A DNA stretch of 64,000 nucleotides, taken from Psychroflexus aurantiacus (GTDB taxonomy: Bacteria > Bacteroidota > Bacteroidia > Flavobacteriales > Flavobacteriaceae). Under the pieces are notes generated by a model that did no database searches, was not told where the DNA came from, and was given only the letters and a program-made list of their open reading frames with translations. The position numbers were made by a program, and so were the translations under genes. The stretch covers positions 496,001-560,000 of the forward strand of contig NZ_JAAIKD010000002.1 of NCBI RefSeq assembly GCF_010820555.1, written 5' to 3'. Of this stretch, positions 52,161 through 60,828 are shown in pieces (position 1 is the first letter of the stretch; each line of letters begins with the position of its first letter).

Positions 52161-53102
52161 TTAATTCTCTTTTCTGATAAAGTCAGAGATGAAATAACTC
52201 AGGATAAACCCGGTGTTCTCTTTCAAATAGACTTCAAAGCCACACATATGGAAAAATTTTGCCTGCTCTTTTCTAATCACTTTCAGGAAGGTCCTGATGT
52301 CTCTCACGCTAAATCCAGATGATGAGTCACAGTTGGTAGACATGCCCTGAATGGATTGTAAATCCAGTTTGAATCCGAGATGTCCATTCAAAAAATCGAC
52401 GGCATTTTTAAATTTGACGCACTTATCCAGTGTGGTCAGGTGTAAACAATCTTCATAAAATTGAAAAGACAGTTTTTTAGAAGTAGTTGAAACGTCCAGT
52501 TCTGCCTGCGTGGTCGTATTTTTATGAAGACCAAACCCACTGTACTTGTCAAAAAATTCGCCTGAGTTTTCAAGTTCAAAAGTGACGTGTGTTGAAAGGT
52601 CTAAAAGGTTGAGCGGGGACTGTTCTGTAGAATTCGATGCTTTCAGGAGATTGAGGGTATCGCCGGAATCACCCCCTATGACTATGGGAATTTTACCCAG
52701 ATTACAAATGGCCTGAGTGATGCTATGCGTGGTCTCTTTCACGATCTGCTCATAGCGCTCTTTCTTTTCTGAAACTGTTTTCAGTTGATTGATCTCATGA
52801 GAAATAAGTTCTACATCCAGTTCACCTAAAACCACCAGGTTTTCTGCCCGGTTAAAGTCATTGTGCTGAATATTCAATAAACTTTGCAAGACTGCCTGAA
52901 ACATTTTAAAATCACCAGGTTTAAATTCATCTGCTGAATTTGAAAGCGTGGGTATTCCAAACAATACATATTCAGCATCTGTTGTTTCGAGTTCACTGAG
53001 GTTTGTAAGGCTGACCACTTTTTCTCCAAAGGGCTGACCTTTTGACTCAGAATCAATGTATTTTAAAAGACCTGGAGTATCACTGAATTTGAAATAGTTC
53101 AT
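52161..53102 (-). CDS. Arginase/formimidoylglutamase-fold protein with degenerate metal site
   Basis: A 313-residue protein whose overall layout follows flavobacterial formimidoylglutamase-type ureohydrolases (YVLFGIPTLSNSADEF, IPIVIGGDSGDTLNLL, a YSGFG segment, FKLDLQSI and FHMCGFEVY near the end). The manganese ligands appear lost: the GGGHD His is Ser (GGDS, 143-146), the DAHxD motif reads DLSTHVT (168-174), and the SxDxD motif reads KLDLQS. It is therefore probably not an active ureohydrolase. Its stop abuts the porQ stop with no gap. Confidence 0.7.
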   Translation of the reverse strand: MNYFKFSDTPGLLKYIDSESKGQPFGEKVVSLTNLSELETTDAEYVLFGIPTLSNSADEFKPGDFKMFQAVLQSLLNIQHNDFNRAENLVVLGELDVELISHEINQLKTVSEKKERYEQIVKETTHSITQAICNLGKIPIVIGGDSGDTLNLLKASNSTEQSPLNLLDLSTHVTFELENSGEFFDKYSGFGLHKNTTTQAELDVSTTSKKLSFQFYEDCLHLTTLDKCVKFKNAVDFLNGHLGFKLDLQSIQGMSTNCDSSSGFSVRDIRTFLKVIRKEQAKFFHMCGFEVYLKENTGFILSYFISDFIRKEN

Positions 53103-53192
53103 AAGGGCTTTGCTTATAGCTTCTGAAATTAGATAAAAATTCCTTTATCTAAAAATTTTAAAGTCAAAATCTACCAGTTGTTTCTAAAGAAT

Positions 53193-53200
53193 TAAATTTG
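53193..53200 (+). promoter_or_regulatory. -7 element upstream of the trans-sulfuration gene
   Basis: TAAATTTG matches TAnnTTTG and ends 12 nt before the ATG at 53213, overlapping an alternative TTG start at 53198. A TTG at 53178 is too close for a normal spacer. Confidence 0.45.
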
Positions 53201-53212
53201 GAAAAAAAGAAA

Positions 53213-54364
53213 ATGAAAAAAGGACTTAATACAATATGTGTTCACAGCGGAGAAGTAGAAGATAAAGTGTATAAAGGAGCAGTGTCTCCGATGTATTTAT
53301 CTACAGCCTATGCGTATGACGGTTTAGAGACCTCTATTTACCCAAGATATTTCAATAGTCCAAATCAGCACATGTTAGCCGAAAAGGTAGCTGAGTTGGA
53401 GCATGCAGAATCCGCATTGATTTTTGGCAGTGGAATGGCTGCAATTACTACTGCTATGCTGAGTATCCTGAAGTCTGGTGATCATGTGATTCTTCAAAAT
53501 CAAATTTATGGAGGGACACGAAATTTCATAATAGAAGAATGTGAGCAGTATGGAATCCACTATGATTTTGTAGATGTAAATAATCTGGAGAAATTAAAGT
53601 CCGCTTTAAAGCCTGAAACCAAACTGATTTATATTGAAACACCCTCCAATCCCTTATTAGAAATAACGGATATGGCAGGGGTTACTAAATTTGCCAAAAC
53701 ACATAATGTGCTTACGATGGCAGACAATACCTTCGCCAGTCCTATCAACCAAACACCTATTGATTTTGGAGTCGATATCGTCATTCATAGTGCAACCAAG
53801 TACCTCGGCGGACATAGCGACATCACAGCAGGGGCAGTAGCCTCTTCCAAAGCAATCATGAAAAAGGTATTTTCCAAGGCTAAAAACTTTGGAGGCAGCC
53901 TGGCAGACCAGACTGTATGGTTATTAGAACGCAGTATGAAAACCTTGAATTTGCGTGTTACTCAGCAAACTATAAATGCACAGGACATGGCCGAATATCT
54001 GGAGAATTCCGACTATGTGGATCGCGTGTATTACCCCGGCTTAAAATCACATCCGCAGCATGAACTTGCCAAAGCGCAGATGCATGGTTTTGGAGGAATG
54101 CTGTCATTCGATTTGAATGATAAATGCGATGTAAAAAAGTTTTTTGACGGGCTTAAACTCATCAAAAATGTATTGAGTCTGGGCGGCGTGGAGAGCACGG
54201 TTTTGTCACCTGAAAAAACTTCACATTCGCTTCTCACGCCCGAAGAGCGTAAAGCTCAGGGCATAAAGTCAAATCTCGTCAGATTTTCTGTGGGGATTGA
54301 AGATACAAAGGACCTTAAGAGAGATTTGCAAATGGCTTTTGCTTCGAGTTTGAACACGAAATAA
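53213..54364 (+). CDS. Trans-sulfuration family PLP enzyme (cystathionine synthase/lyase-like)
   Basis: A 383-residue Cys/Met-metabolism enzyme. The PLP lysine is in IHSATKYLGGHSDITAGAV, the YxR segment is IYPRYFNSPNQHMLAEKVAELE, and ADNTFASPINQTP and LVRFSVGIED are intact. The residue after IYGG is not the Cys found in methionine gamma-lyases, so a cystathionine gamma-synthase or -lyase role is more likely. ATG 53213 is chosen because the in-frame TTG at 53198 lies in the -7 element. It is a single-gene unit and the exact reaction is open. Confidence 0.87.
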   Translation: MKKGLNTICVHSGEVEDKVYKGAVSPMYLSTAYAYDGLETSIYPRYFNSPNQHMLAEKVAELEHAESALIFGSGMAAITTAMLSILKSGDHVILQNQIYGGTRNFIIEECEQYGIHYDFVDVNNLEKLKSALKPETKLIYIETPSNPLLEITDMAGVTKFAKTHNVLTMADNTFASPINQTPIDFGVDIVIHSATKYLGGHSDITAGAVASSKAIMKKVFSKAKNFGGSLADQTVWLLERSMKTLNLRVTQQTINAQDMAEYLENSDYVDRVYYPGLKSHPQHELAKAQMHGFGGMLSFDLNDKCDVKKFFDGLKLIKNVLSLGGVESTVLSPEKTSHSLLTPEERKAQGIKSNLVRFSVGIEDTKDLKRDLQMAFASSLNTK

Positions 54365-54439
54365 AAAGATTATAAGCAGAACTTATTACAGTATAAGAAG
54401 AGATGTTAATTTTTATAGGTTAACAGGCTTTCTGTAATG

Positions 54440-54447
54440 TATTTTTG
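54440..54447 (+). promoter_or_regulatory. -7 element upstream of the peroxiredoxin operon
   Basis: TATTTTTG matches TAnnTTTG and ends 33 nt before the peroxiredoxin ATG. No TTG at standard spacing. Confidence 0.45.
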
Positions 54448-54480
54448 CGTGTAAATCAATAATTAGCTAAACAAATACAT

Positions 54481-55119
54481 ATGACACTAGTAGGTAAAAA
54501 ATTCCCGAATTTGAAAGTAAATGCCATGGATGAAATGGGAGACACGTTTCAAATTAATATTTTAGAAAAAGCTCAAAAAGAAAATAAGAAAATTGTTTTA
54601 TTCTGGTATCCAAAAGACTTCACCTATGTATGTCCTACTGAACTACATGCTTTTCAAGAAGCTTTACCAGAATTTGAAAAAAGAAATACTATTGTTATAG
54701 GGGCTTCCTGTGATACTGCTGAAGTTCATTTTGCATGGTTAAACACCTCTAAAGACAACGGAGGAATTGAAGGGGTTTCTTACCCGATCCTGGCAGATTC
54801 TAACAGAAACTTGAGCAACAGATTAGGCATCCTCGATGTCACCAATGAACGGTATGACGACGAAGAAGGACACCTTACTGTAGATGGAGATAATGTAACA
54901 TACAGAGCTACTTATCTGATAGATGAAGAAGGCACAGTATTCCAGGAAAGCATTAACCACATGCCATTGGGAAGAAATGTGAATGAGTTCATTAGAATGA
55001 TTGATGCCTACACGCACGTTCAAAAACATGGTGAGGTTTGTCCGGCAAACTGGGAAGAAGGTAAAGACAGCATGAAAGCAGACCGTGAAGGTGTGGCTTC
55101 TTACTTATCCAGCAACTAG
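54481..55119 (+). CDS. Typical 2-Cys peroxiredoxin (AhpC/Prx1 type)
   Basis: A 212-residue thiol peroxidase that reduces hydrogen peroxide and organic peroxides. The peroxidatic Cys is C51 in FTYVCPTE and the resolving Cys is C187 in HGEVCPANW. SCDTAEVHFAW and the SYPILADSNRNLS segment complete the Prx fold. The gene is 36 bp before a thioredoxin-like gene, a likely reductant, and no AhpF is nearby. Identity as AhpC versus Prx1 is not separable by eye. Confidence 0.93.
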   Translation: MTLVGKKFPNLKVNAMDEMGDTFQINILEKAQKENKKIVLFWYPKDFTYVCPTELHAFQEALPEFEKRNTIVIGASCDTAEVHFAWLNTSKDNGGIEGVSYPILADSNRNLSNRLGILDVTNERYDDEEGHLTVDGDNVTYRATYLIDEEGTVFQESINHMPLGRNVNEFIRMIDAYTHVQKHGEVCPANWEEGKDSMKADREGVASYLSSN

Positions 55120-55155
55120 TTGTCTGAATTACAGAATCCATAAAAATTTAAAATT

Positions 55156-55470
55156 ATGTTTAAAGAATTAGATCAAGATAATTTAGCGGAATCAGTTAAG
55201 GAAAATGATGTTGTAGTCGTTCAATACTCAGCTTCCTGGTGTGGAAACTGCAGACTGATGAAGCCAAAATTTAAAAAGTTAGCAGGAGAGAATGAAGATA
55301 TTCCATTCATCATGGTAGATGCAGAGAAATATCCTGAATCTAGAAAATTGGCGAATGTCGATAACCTTCCTACTTTTGCAACATTTGTAAACGGAGAATT
55401 TAAGAATCAGGTTCAAACCAACAAGTTTGAATCTCTAAAAGAATTAGTCAATGAAGTTACCGATAATTAA
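55156..55470 (+). CDS. Thioredoxin-family protein with CGNC active site
   Basis: A 104-residue cytoplasmic thioredoxin fold. The active site is C29-G-N-C32 in SASWCGNCRLMKP instead of the classical CGPC, and the cis-proline loop is DNLPTFATF. Loss of the active-site proline usually shifts the redox potential. Its position between the peroxiredoxin and DUF6952 genes suggests it recycles that peroxiredoxin. The end overlaps the next gene by 20 bases. Confidence 0.9.
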   Translation: MFKELDQDNLAESVKENDVVVVQYSASWCGNCRLMKPKFKKLAGENEDIPFIMVDAEKYPESRKLANVDNLPTFATFVNGEFKNQVQTNKFESLKELVNEVTDN

Positions 55471-55699
55471 GCATTTTCAAAAAAACAACGATGTTCAAAA
55501 ACTTGAACATAGCATTGAAGTTTTGGAATCTTTTACCGAGCACAGATCTGTAAAAGAAGAAGAAATGGATGTTGTTGGAGAGCTTATTACAAACATAGCC
55601 GGAGCTATTGAAATGGACAAGTTGGTGAAAGAAGGCATGTCTGAAAAAGACGCCGCCAACACCTTTGCCCAGCGGGTTTTAGGTTCAATCGACAGATAA
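55451..55699 (+). CDS. DUF6952 family small protein
   Basis: An 82-residue helical, charged protein with no cysteines or membrane segment (MKLPIIKHFQKNNDVQKLEHSIE onward, ending FAQRVLGSIDR). It resembles the Bacteroidota-specific DUF6952 family, usually found beside the peroxiredoxin-thioredoxin pair. It overlaps the thioredoxin gene by 20 bases in another frame, suggesting coupled translation. Function is unknown; a role in peroxide stress is inferred from context only. Confidence 0.8.
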   Translation: MKLPIIKHFQKNNDVQKLEHSIEVLESFTEHRSVKEEEMDVVGELITNIAGAIEMDKLVKEGMSEKDAANTFAQRVLGSIDR

Positions 55700-55717
55700 A
55701 ATGCATTCCATATTTTT

Positions 55718-55747
55718 AAAAGGAAACTGTTAACTCAGTTTCCTTTT
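55718..55747 (+). terminator. Terminator after the peroxiredoxin operon
   Basis: A 12-bp perfect stem (55718-55729 with 55736-55747) has a six-base loop and is followed by T residues. Confidence 0.9.
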
Positions 55748-55791
55748 TTTTTGCATAAATAAATGATAAATTTAAATTAAAAATCAGGACT

Positions 55792-56166
55792 ATGTTTAAG
55801 CTGAAAACCATTAAGGGACGCCTCAGATCTTTTGTGTTTGCCTGGAAAGGCTTATCCCATTTGTGCTTAAAAGAAGATAGTTTTAAATTTCAGGTGCTGT
55901 TTTCCGTCCTTTTTGTAATGGCGGGCTTTTATTTTAAAATAACGCCTTCAGAATGGTTTGCACAACTCGGTATGATGGCTCTGGTGTTGAGTTTAGAGGG
56001 GATCAATTCTGCTATAGAAGAACTGGCAAACTATAATCAGCCTGAACATGACCTGGCCATAGGTAAAATTAAGGATATTTCTGCAGGCGCCGTATTGGTC
56101 GCCGGCATCTTTGCATTCATCATCGGTATAATTATTTATATTCCCTACATCCTTGCTTTAATTTGA
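55792..56166 (+). CDS. dgkA: Diacylglycerol/undecaprenol kinase family protein
   Basis: A 124-residue integral membrane kinase of the DgkA type with three membrane helices. RLRSFVFAWKGLSHLCLKEDSFKFQ is the amphipathic N-terminal segment, and LSLEGINSAIEELANY carries the family Glu-x-x-Asn motif of the active site. The basic role is phosphorylation of a lipid alcohol; in many non-enteric bacteria this is undecaprenol recycling. A candidate ftsK promoter separates it from the next gene by 50 bp. Confidence 0.9.
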   Translation: MFKLKTIKGRLRSFVFAWKGLSHLCLKEDSFKFQVLFSVLFVMAGFYFKITPSEWFAQLGMMALVLSLEGINSAIEELANYNQPEHDLAIGKIKDISAGAVLVAGIFAFIIGIIIYIPYILALI

Positions 56167-56197
56167 TTAGTTAAAGCGGTTAATATTTGTATTTTTG
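56163..56197 (+). promoter_or_regulatory. Promoter candidate for ftsK (TTG, 24 nt, TATTTTTG)
   Basis: TTG at 56163-56165 and TATTTTTG at 56190-56197 are separated by 24 nt, one base over the usual range. The ATG at 56217 lies 19 nt beyond. The -7 element overlaps the alternative TTG start at 56187. Confidence 0.5.
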
Positions 56198-56216
56198 TTT
56201 CCTACTTACAATCTCT

Positions 56217-58598
56217 ATGGCCAAAACAAAACGGAGTAAAACAACTGGACCAAAGCAACCCCGGAAAAGCTTTAGTTTTAAAACCTCTAAGCGTACCAAA
56301 ATTATATTTGGTAGTTTCCTTATACTTTTTTCTGTAGGTCTTTTTATTTCCTTTATTTCTTACTTTTTCAACTGGCAGGCCGATCAATCCATGCTGGGAA
56401 ATGTTTTGGAACGGGGAGAAACCGCCAGAAACTGGCTTAGTAAATTTGGAGCTTATATCAGTCATTTGTTGATTTATAAGGGCTTTGGAGTTTCCATCAT
56501 TAGTCTGCCAGCCATGTTATTTGTTACCGGCATATATTTATTCCTGAATTTAAAACTGTTTAAGATCCGATCGCTTTGGTTTTGGGGTGCCTATCTCATT
56601 CTGTGGTTCTCTTTGTGCTTTGGTTTTTTTGCCAGTTCAAATCCCATCTTAGGGGGTGTGGTAGGCTATGAAGTCAATGATTTTCTTCAGGATTATATAG
56701 GTAAATTAGGCGTTATTCTTGTTTTGATATTTATGCTGATCATCTATTTGGTCACCAGATTAAACTGGACTCCGGATGCCTTATCAAAATCCTTCTCTAA
56801 ACAGAATGAAAACGTAAAAGAAGAGGTTTCTGAAGTGAAATTTGAAGGCCATACCGCTACGGAAGAGAGCGAAGCTAAAGTTACGCCTTCCGAATCCCCT
56901 TCCAGCCAGGATGAAGATGTAGAGATTGAGCACAGCTTCAGTGAAAAATCACCGGAAACACCAGCCGAAAAAGAGAAAATTGTCATCAGGTCTGAAGATG
57001 AGGACGATGTTGAAATGGAGGTAGAGACTGCCCAGGATGAAGAAGAATCCGATCTGCTCAGTAAAAAATTAGTTGAGGATTTCGGTGAATTCGATCCAAC
57101 CCTGGAATTGGCTAATTACCAGTTTCCAAGTATAGAATTACTTAAAGACTACAATTCCGGACGTGGTATTACCATAGACCAGAAGGAACTGGAACAGAAT
57201 AAAAATAAAATTGTAGATACACTCAAGAACTATAAAATTGAGATTGCTCAAATCAAAGCGACGGTTGGACCCACGGTCACGCTCTACGAAATCGTACCGG
57301 AAGCGGGAATCCGAATTTCAAAAATTAAAAACCTGGAAGACGATATCGCCTTATCGCTGTCAGCGCTGGGCATCAGAATCATTGCTCCAATTCCAGGGAA
57401 AGGAACGATAGGGATAGAGGTTCCTAACCAAAATCCGTCTGTGGTTCCAATGCGGTCTGTTGTAGCCTCCAATAAATTTCAAAATGCAGAGATGGAACTT
57501 CCCATTGCCATGGGGAAAACCATTTCTAACGAAACCTATACTGTGGATCTTGCCAAAATGCCTCACCTGCTTATGGCAGGGGCAACAGGGCAGGGAAAAT
57601 CTGTCGGTCTTAACGTCATACTGACTTCGCTTTTGTATCAAAAGCACCCTGCTGAAGTCAAGTTCGTTTTAGTGGATCCCAAAAAGGTAGAACTGACTTT
57701 GTTCAATAAAATTGAAAGACATTACCTGGCGAAGCTTCCCGATACCGAAGAAGCTATTATTACAGATAATACCAAAGTGATTAATACCTTGAATTCGCTT
57801 TGCATCGAAATGGATAATCGTTACGATTTATTGAAAGATGCCATGGTTCGTAATATCAAGGAATACAATACGAAATTTAAGGCTCGAAAATTGAATCCTG
57901 AAAACGGTCATAAGTTTTTGCCCTATATCATTCTGGTGGTTGATGAATTTGCCGACCTTATCATGACCGCAGGCAAAGAGGTGGAAACCCCTATAGCCAG
58001 ACTGGCTCAACTGGCACGAGCCATTGGTATTCACCTGATTATCGCTACGCAGCGTCCCTCTGTAAATGTCATTACGGGGATGATTAAAGCTAACTTCCCG
58101 GCCAGAATGGCTTTTCGAGTGACATCCAAAATCGATTCGAGAACCATACTGGATGCCGGTGGAGCAGACCAGTTAATAGGTCGGGGAGATATGTTGTTTA
58201 CCCAGGGTAATGATTTAATACGCTTGCAATGTGCTTTTGTGGATACTCCGGAAGTTGAAAAAATCACAGACTTTATCGGTTCCCAAAAAGCCTATGCCGA
58301 CGCTCATCTTTTACCCGAGTATTCTGGGGAGGAATCTGGCATAGGTGTTGATAATGATATCGAAGACAGAGACAAACTCTTTAAAGATGCTGCAGAAGTG
58401 ATCATTACTGCTCAGCAGGGTTCCGCTTCGCTTTTACAGCGAAAATTAAAACTTGGCTATAACCGTGCTGGTCGAATCATAGATCAGCTTGAAGCCGCAG
58501 GAATAGTTGGCCCTTTCGAGGGCAGTAAAGCCAGACAGGTGCTTGTTCCAGATCTTCTAGCTCTTGAAGAATTACTTAAAAAAGAACAAAATTCATAA
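56217..58598 (+). CDS. ftsK: DNA translocase FtsK/SpoIIIE
   Basis: A 793-residue chromosome-segregation motor. ATG 56217 (MAKTKRS) is used; an in-frame TTG 30 bp earlier lies at the promoter. Four membrane helices occupy about 30-180, then an acidic linker to about 300. The motor has alpha, beta and gamma parts: Walker A GATGQGKS at 455-462, Walker B IILVVDEFADLIM, and the winged-helix gamma domain near the end (QGSASLLQRKLKLGYNRAGRI) that reads KOPS sites. It leads the ftsK-lolA-lptFG-ribB run. Confidence 0.95.
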   Translation: MAKTKRSKTTGPKQPRKSFSFKTSKRTKIIFGSFLILFSVGLFISFISYFFNWQADQSMLGNVLERGETARNWLSKFGAYISHLLIYKGFGVSIISLPAMLFVTGIYLFLNLKLFKIRSLWFWGAYLILWFSLCFGFFASSNPILGGVVGYEVNDFLQDYIGKLGVILVLIFMLIIYLVTRLNWTPDALSKSFSKQNENVKEEVSEVKFEGHTATEESEAKVTPSESPSSQDEDVEIEHSFSEKSPETPAEKEKIVIRSEDEDDVEMEVETAQDEEESDLLSKKLVEDFGEFDPTLELANYQFPSIELLKDYNSGRGITIDQKELEQNKNKIVDTLKNYKIEIAQIKATVGPTVTLYEIVPEAGIRISKIKNLEDDIALSLSALGIRIIAPIPGKGTIGIEVPNQNPSVVPMRSVVASNKFQNAEMELPIAMGKTISNETYTVDLAKMPHLLMAGATGQGKSVGLNVILTSLLYQKHPAEVKFVLVDPKKVELTLFNKIERHYLAKLPDTEEAIITDNTKVINTLNSLCIEMDNRYDLLKDAMVRNIKEYNTKFKARKLNPENGHKFLPYIILVVDEFADLIMTAGKEVETPIARLAQLARAIGIHLIIATQRPSVNVITGMIKANFPARMAFRVTSKIDSRTILDAGGADQLIGRGDMLFTQGNDLIRLQCAFVDTPEVEKITDFIGSQKAYADAHLLPEYSGEESGIGVDNDIEDRDKLFKDAAEVIITAQQGSASLLQRKLKLGYNRAGRIIDQLEAAGIVGPFEGSKARQVLVPDLLALEELLKKEQNS

Positions 58599-58607
58599 TC
58601 CAATATC

Positions 58608-59261
58608 ATGAAAATAACATACATACTAAGCTTGATTTTTTTGACCCTGCCCCTTACTAATATTGCGTTTGCTCAAAATGATAATGAGGCGAAAGCCTTG
58701 GTAAAAGAGGTGCTGGATAAAGTGGAGTCCTACGATAACTTCGTGATTGATTTCATCTACTCACTCAAGAACACCGAGCAAAATATGAGCCAGGAAACCC
58801 GCGGTGACGTCAGTATCAAAGGCGAAAAATATGTTTTGAACCTTTTGGGAACCACTCAGATTTTTGACGGTGAAAAAATATACACCATCGTTCCGGAGGA
58901 TGATGAGGTGACCATTTCAGATTACGATGAAACCAATGACGACCAAATCACACCTTCCAAAATGCTGACATTTTACAAAGACGGTTACCGCTTTAAAATG
59001 GATTTGTTACAAGATGTTAAAGGAAGAAAAATCCAATATGTGGAGTTAATTCCGATGGATTCAAACAATGAAATGAAGAAAATATTACTCGGTATTGATA
59101 AGCAAACTAAGCATATCTATAATCTGATTCAAATTCAGCCAGACGACACGAAGATTGAGTTTAGAGTGACAAAATTTAAAACAAATGAACCTTTATCGGC
59201 TAAGCATTTTGAATTTGACAGATCTAAATATGCAGATTACTACATCAACGAATTAGATTAA
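58608..59261 (+). CDS. lolA: Outer-membrane lipoprotein carrier protein LolA
   Basis: A 217-residue periplasmic chaperone for lipoproteins. The signal peptide ends near residue 22 (IAFAQ). The mature region has YDNFVIDFIYSLKNTEQNMSQ and GEKYVLNLLGTTQIFDGEKIYTIVPEDDE, typical of the LolA open barrel, and FYKDGYRFKMD near the middle. It lies nine bases after ftsK and ten before the permease gene. LolB is usually absent from this phylum, so this carrier may hand cargo over directly. Confidence 0.88.
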   Translation: MKITYILSLIFLTLPLTNIAFAQNDNEAKALVKEVLDKVESYDNFVIDFIYSLKNTEQNMSQETRGDVSIKGEKYVLNLLGTTQIFDGEKIYTIVPEDDEVTISDYDETNDDQITPSKMLTFYKDGYRFKMDLLQDVKGRKIQYVELIPMDSNNEMKKILLGIDKQTKHIYNLIQIQPDDTKIEFRVTKFKTNEPLSAKHFEFDRSKYADYYINELD

Positions 59262-59271
59262 ATTTCAGGTA

Positions 59272-60828
59272 TTGAAAATTTTAGATCGCTATATTCTCAC
59301 CTCATTTATAAAAACCTTTCTTTCTGTTTTTATAATTTTGATGTTTATATTCATTCTCCAGTCGGTCTGGAGATTTATTGAAGAATTTGCCGGAAAAGAT
59401 ATCGATCTGGAAATCATTTCCAAGTTTTTGTTTTTTCTTCTTCCCAACCTGATTCCCATGGTTTTGCCATTGACCATTTTACTGGCTTCAATCATGACCT
59501 TTGGCAGCTTTGCAGAACAATACGAATTTGCAGCCATGAAATCTGCGGGCATCTCGTTGCAAAGAGCAATGCGAAGTTTAATTGTTTTTATTTTACTGCT
59601 TGCCGTTGTTACGTTTTACTTTGCCAATACTGTCATTCCACATGCCGAAGGCAAGGTGCTCAATATGCGAAAAAATATTGCTCAGGTAAAACCTTCTATG
59701 GCTATTGTTGAAGGTGCTTTCAATGAACTGGGAAATATCAATATCAAAGTCAGTGAAAAAAGCGGTCCGAATGGTGAAAACCTGGAGGACGTCATTATTC
59801 ATAAAAAGTCTGAAAACAGGATAGGTAACTATACCGTGATCAAAGCAGATCGAGGTGTTTTGGAATCCGGATTGAATTCCAATGTGCTGTCTCTTGTGTT
59901 GTTTGATGGCAATTATTACGATGAAATTCGTACGAAAACCTACCAGCAGAGCTTAAAGGCTCCCTTTGTAAAGTCTGCATTTGACAGGTATGTCTTAAAT
60001 ATTGACCTTTCCAATTTTAATGATGTTGACCTCGAAGATGAAAGTTTAAAGCACCCTTATAAAATGTTGAATGTAAACGAACTTAAAATTCAATTAGATT
60101 CGTTTTCCATAGATTATAAGAGAAGTCAGCAGAATTATGACAGGTTAGTCAAACAACGAAGTGGTGTATTAAGAGCTTTAAACGTAAATAAACCTGCAAA
60201 AGAGATAAAAAAGCCTAGAAATATCAATCAAGGGCAAGGAAGAGCTAAGGATTCAACATTCATTGCTAAAAAAGAGCAAGACAGTACCTACGATGTGTAT
60301 GCCAATTTATCACTGGACAGCTTATTCTGGGAATATGATTACAGGCAACGTACACAACTTTTCAATGTGGCTAAAAACTCAGTCAATAGCATTATTCCAC
60401 AGATAAGTTCAAAAAAAAGCAGATTGAAAAAGAAAGAAATGCTGTTAAACAAGATAGAAATGTCTATGCATAATAAGTATGCTTTACCATTTGCCTGTGT
60501 CATTTTGTTTTTTGTAGGTGCACCTTTGGGTGCTATCATAAGGAAAGGTGGTTTGGGTCTGCCTATGGTCGTAGCCATACTGGTTTTTTTAACCTATCAT
60601 TTTATAGGCTTATTTGCTGGTAACAGTGCGGAAGGAGGAAGTATCCCTGCGTTTTTGGGATCCTGGTTGTCAACCATTATTCTTTTTCCATTAAGTGTTT
60701 ACCTCACATACAGAGCGACGACAGATCAAGGATTTGTAAATTTAGATGTTATAACCGTACCCATTGAGAAGATTATAGACAAGATTAAAACGAAGGTTTT
60801 TAATATTAGAACTAAAAAAAATGACTGA
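59272..60828 (+). CDS. LptF/LptG family lipopolysaccharide export permease
   Basis: A 518-residue inner-membrane permease of the YjgP/YjgQ family. It has three N-terminal helices, a large periplasmic beta-jellyroll-like domain (about 110-380, longer than in proteobacteria) and three C-terminal helices with [18 protein letters not shown]. It begins at TTG 59272 with [16 protein letters not shown], the standard N-terminus; no ATG fits. The 3' end overlaps ribB by eight bases. Whether it serves as LptF or LptG cannot be told from sequence. Confidence 0.88.
   Translation: MKILDRYILTSFIKTFLSVFIILMFIFILQSVWRFIEEFAGKDIDLEIISKFLFFLLPNLIPMVLPLTILLASIMTFGSFAEQYEFAAMKSAGISLQRAMRSLIVFILLLAVVTFYFANTVIPHAEGKVLNMRKNIAQVKPSMAIVEGAFNELGNINIKVSEKSGPNGENLEDVIIHKKSENRIGNYTVIKADRGVLESGLNSNVLSLVLFDGNYYDEIRTKTYQQSLKAPFVKSAFDRYVLNIDLSNFNDVDLEDESLKHPYKMLNVNELKIQLDSFSIDYKRSQQNYDRLVKQRSGVLRALNVNKPAKEIKKPRNINQGQGRAKDSTFIAKKEQDSTYDVYANLSLDSLFWEYDYRQRTQLFNVAKNSVNSIIPQISSKKSRLKKKEMLLNKIEMSMHNKYALPFACVILFFVGAPLGAIIRKGGLGLPMVVAILVFLTYHFIGLFAGNSAEGGSIPAFLGSWLSTIILFPLSVYLTYRATTDQGFVNLDVITVPIEKIIDKIKTKVFNIRTKKND

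Noticed and set aside
53213-54364. Methionine gamma-lyase assignment
   Set aside because: The active-site Cys typical of methionine gamma-lyases is Gly here (IYGG), so only the broader trans-sulfuration family is supported.
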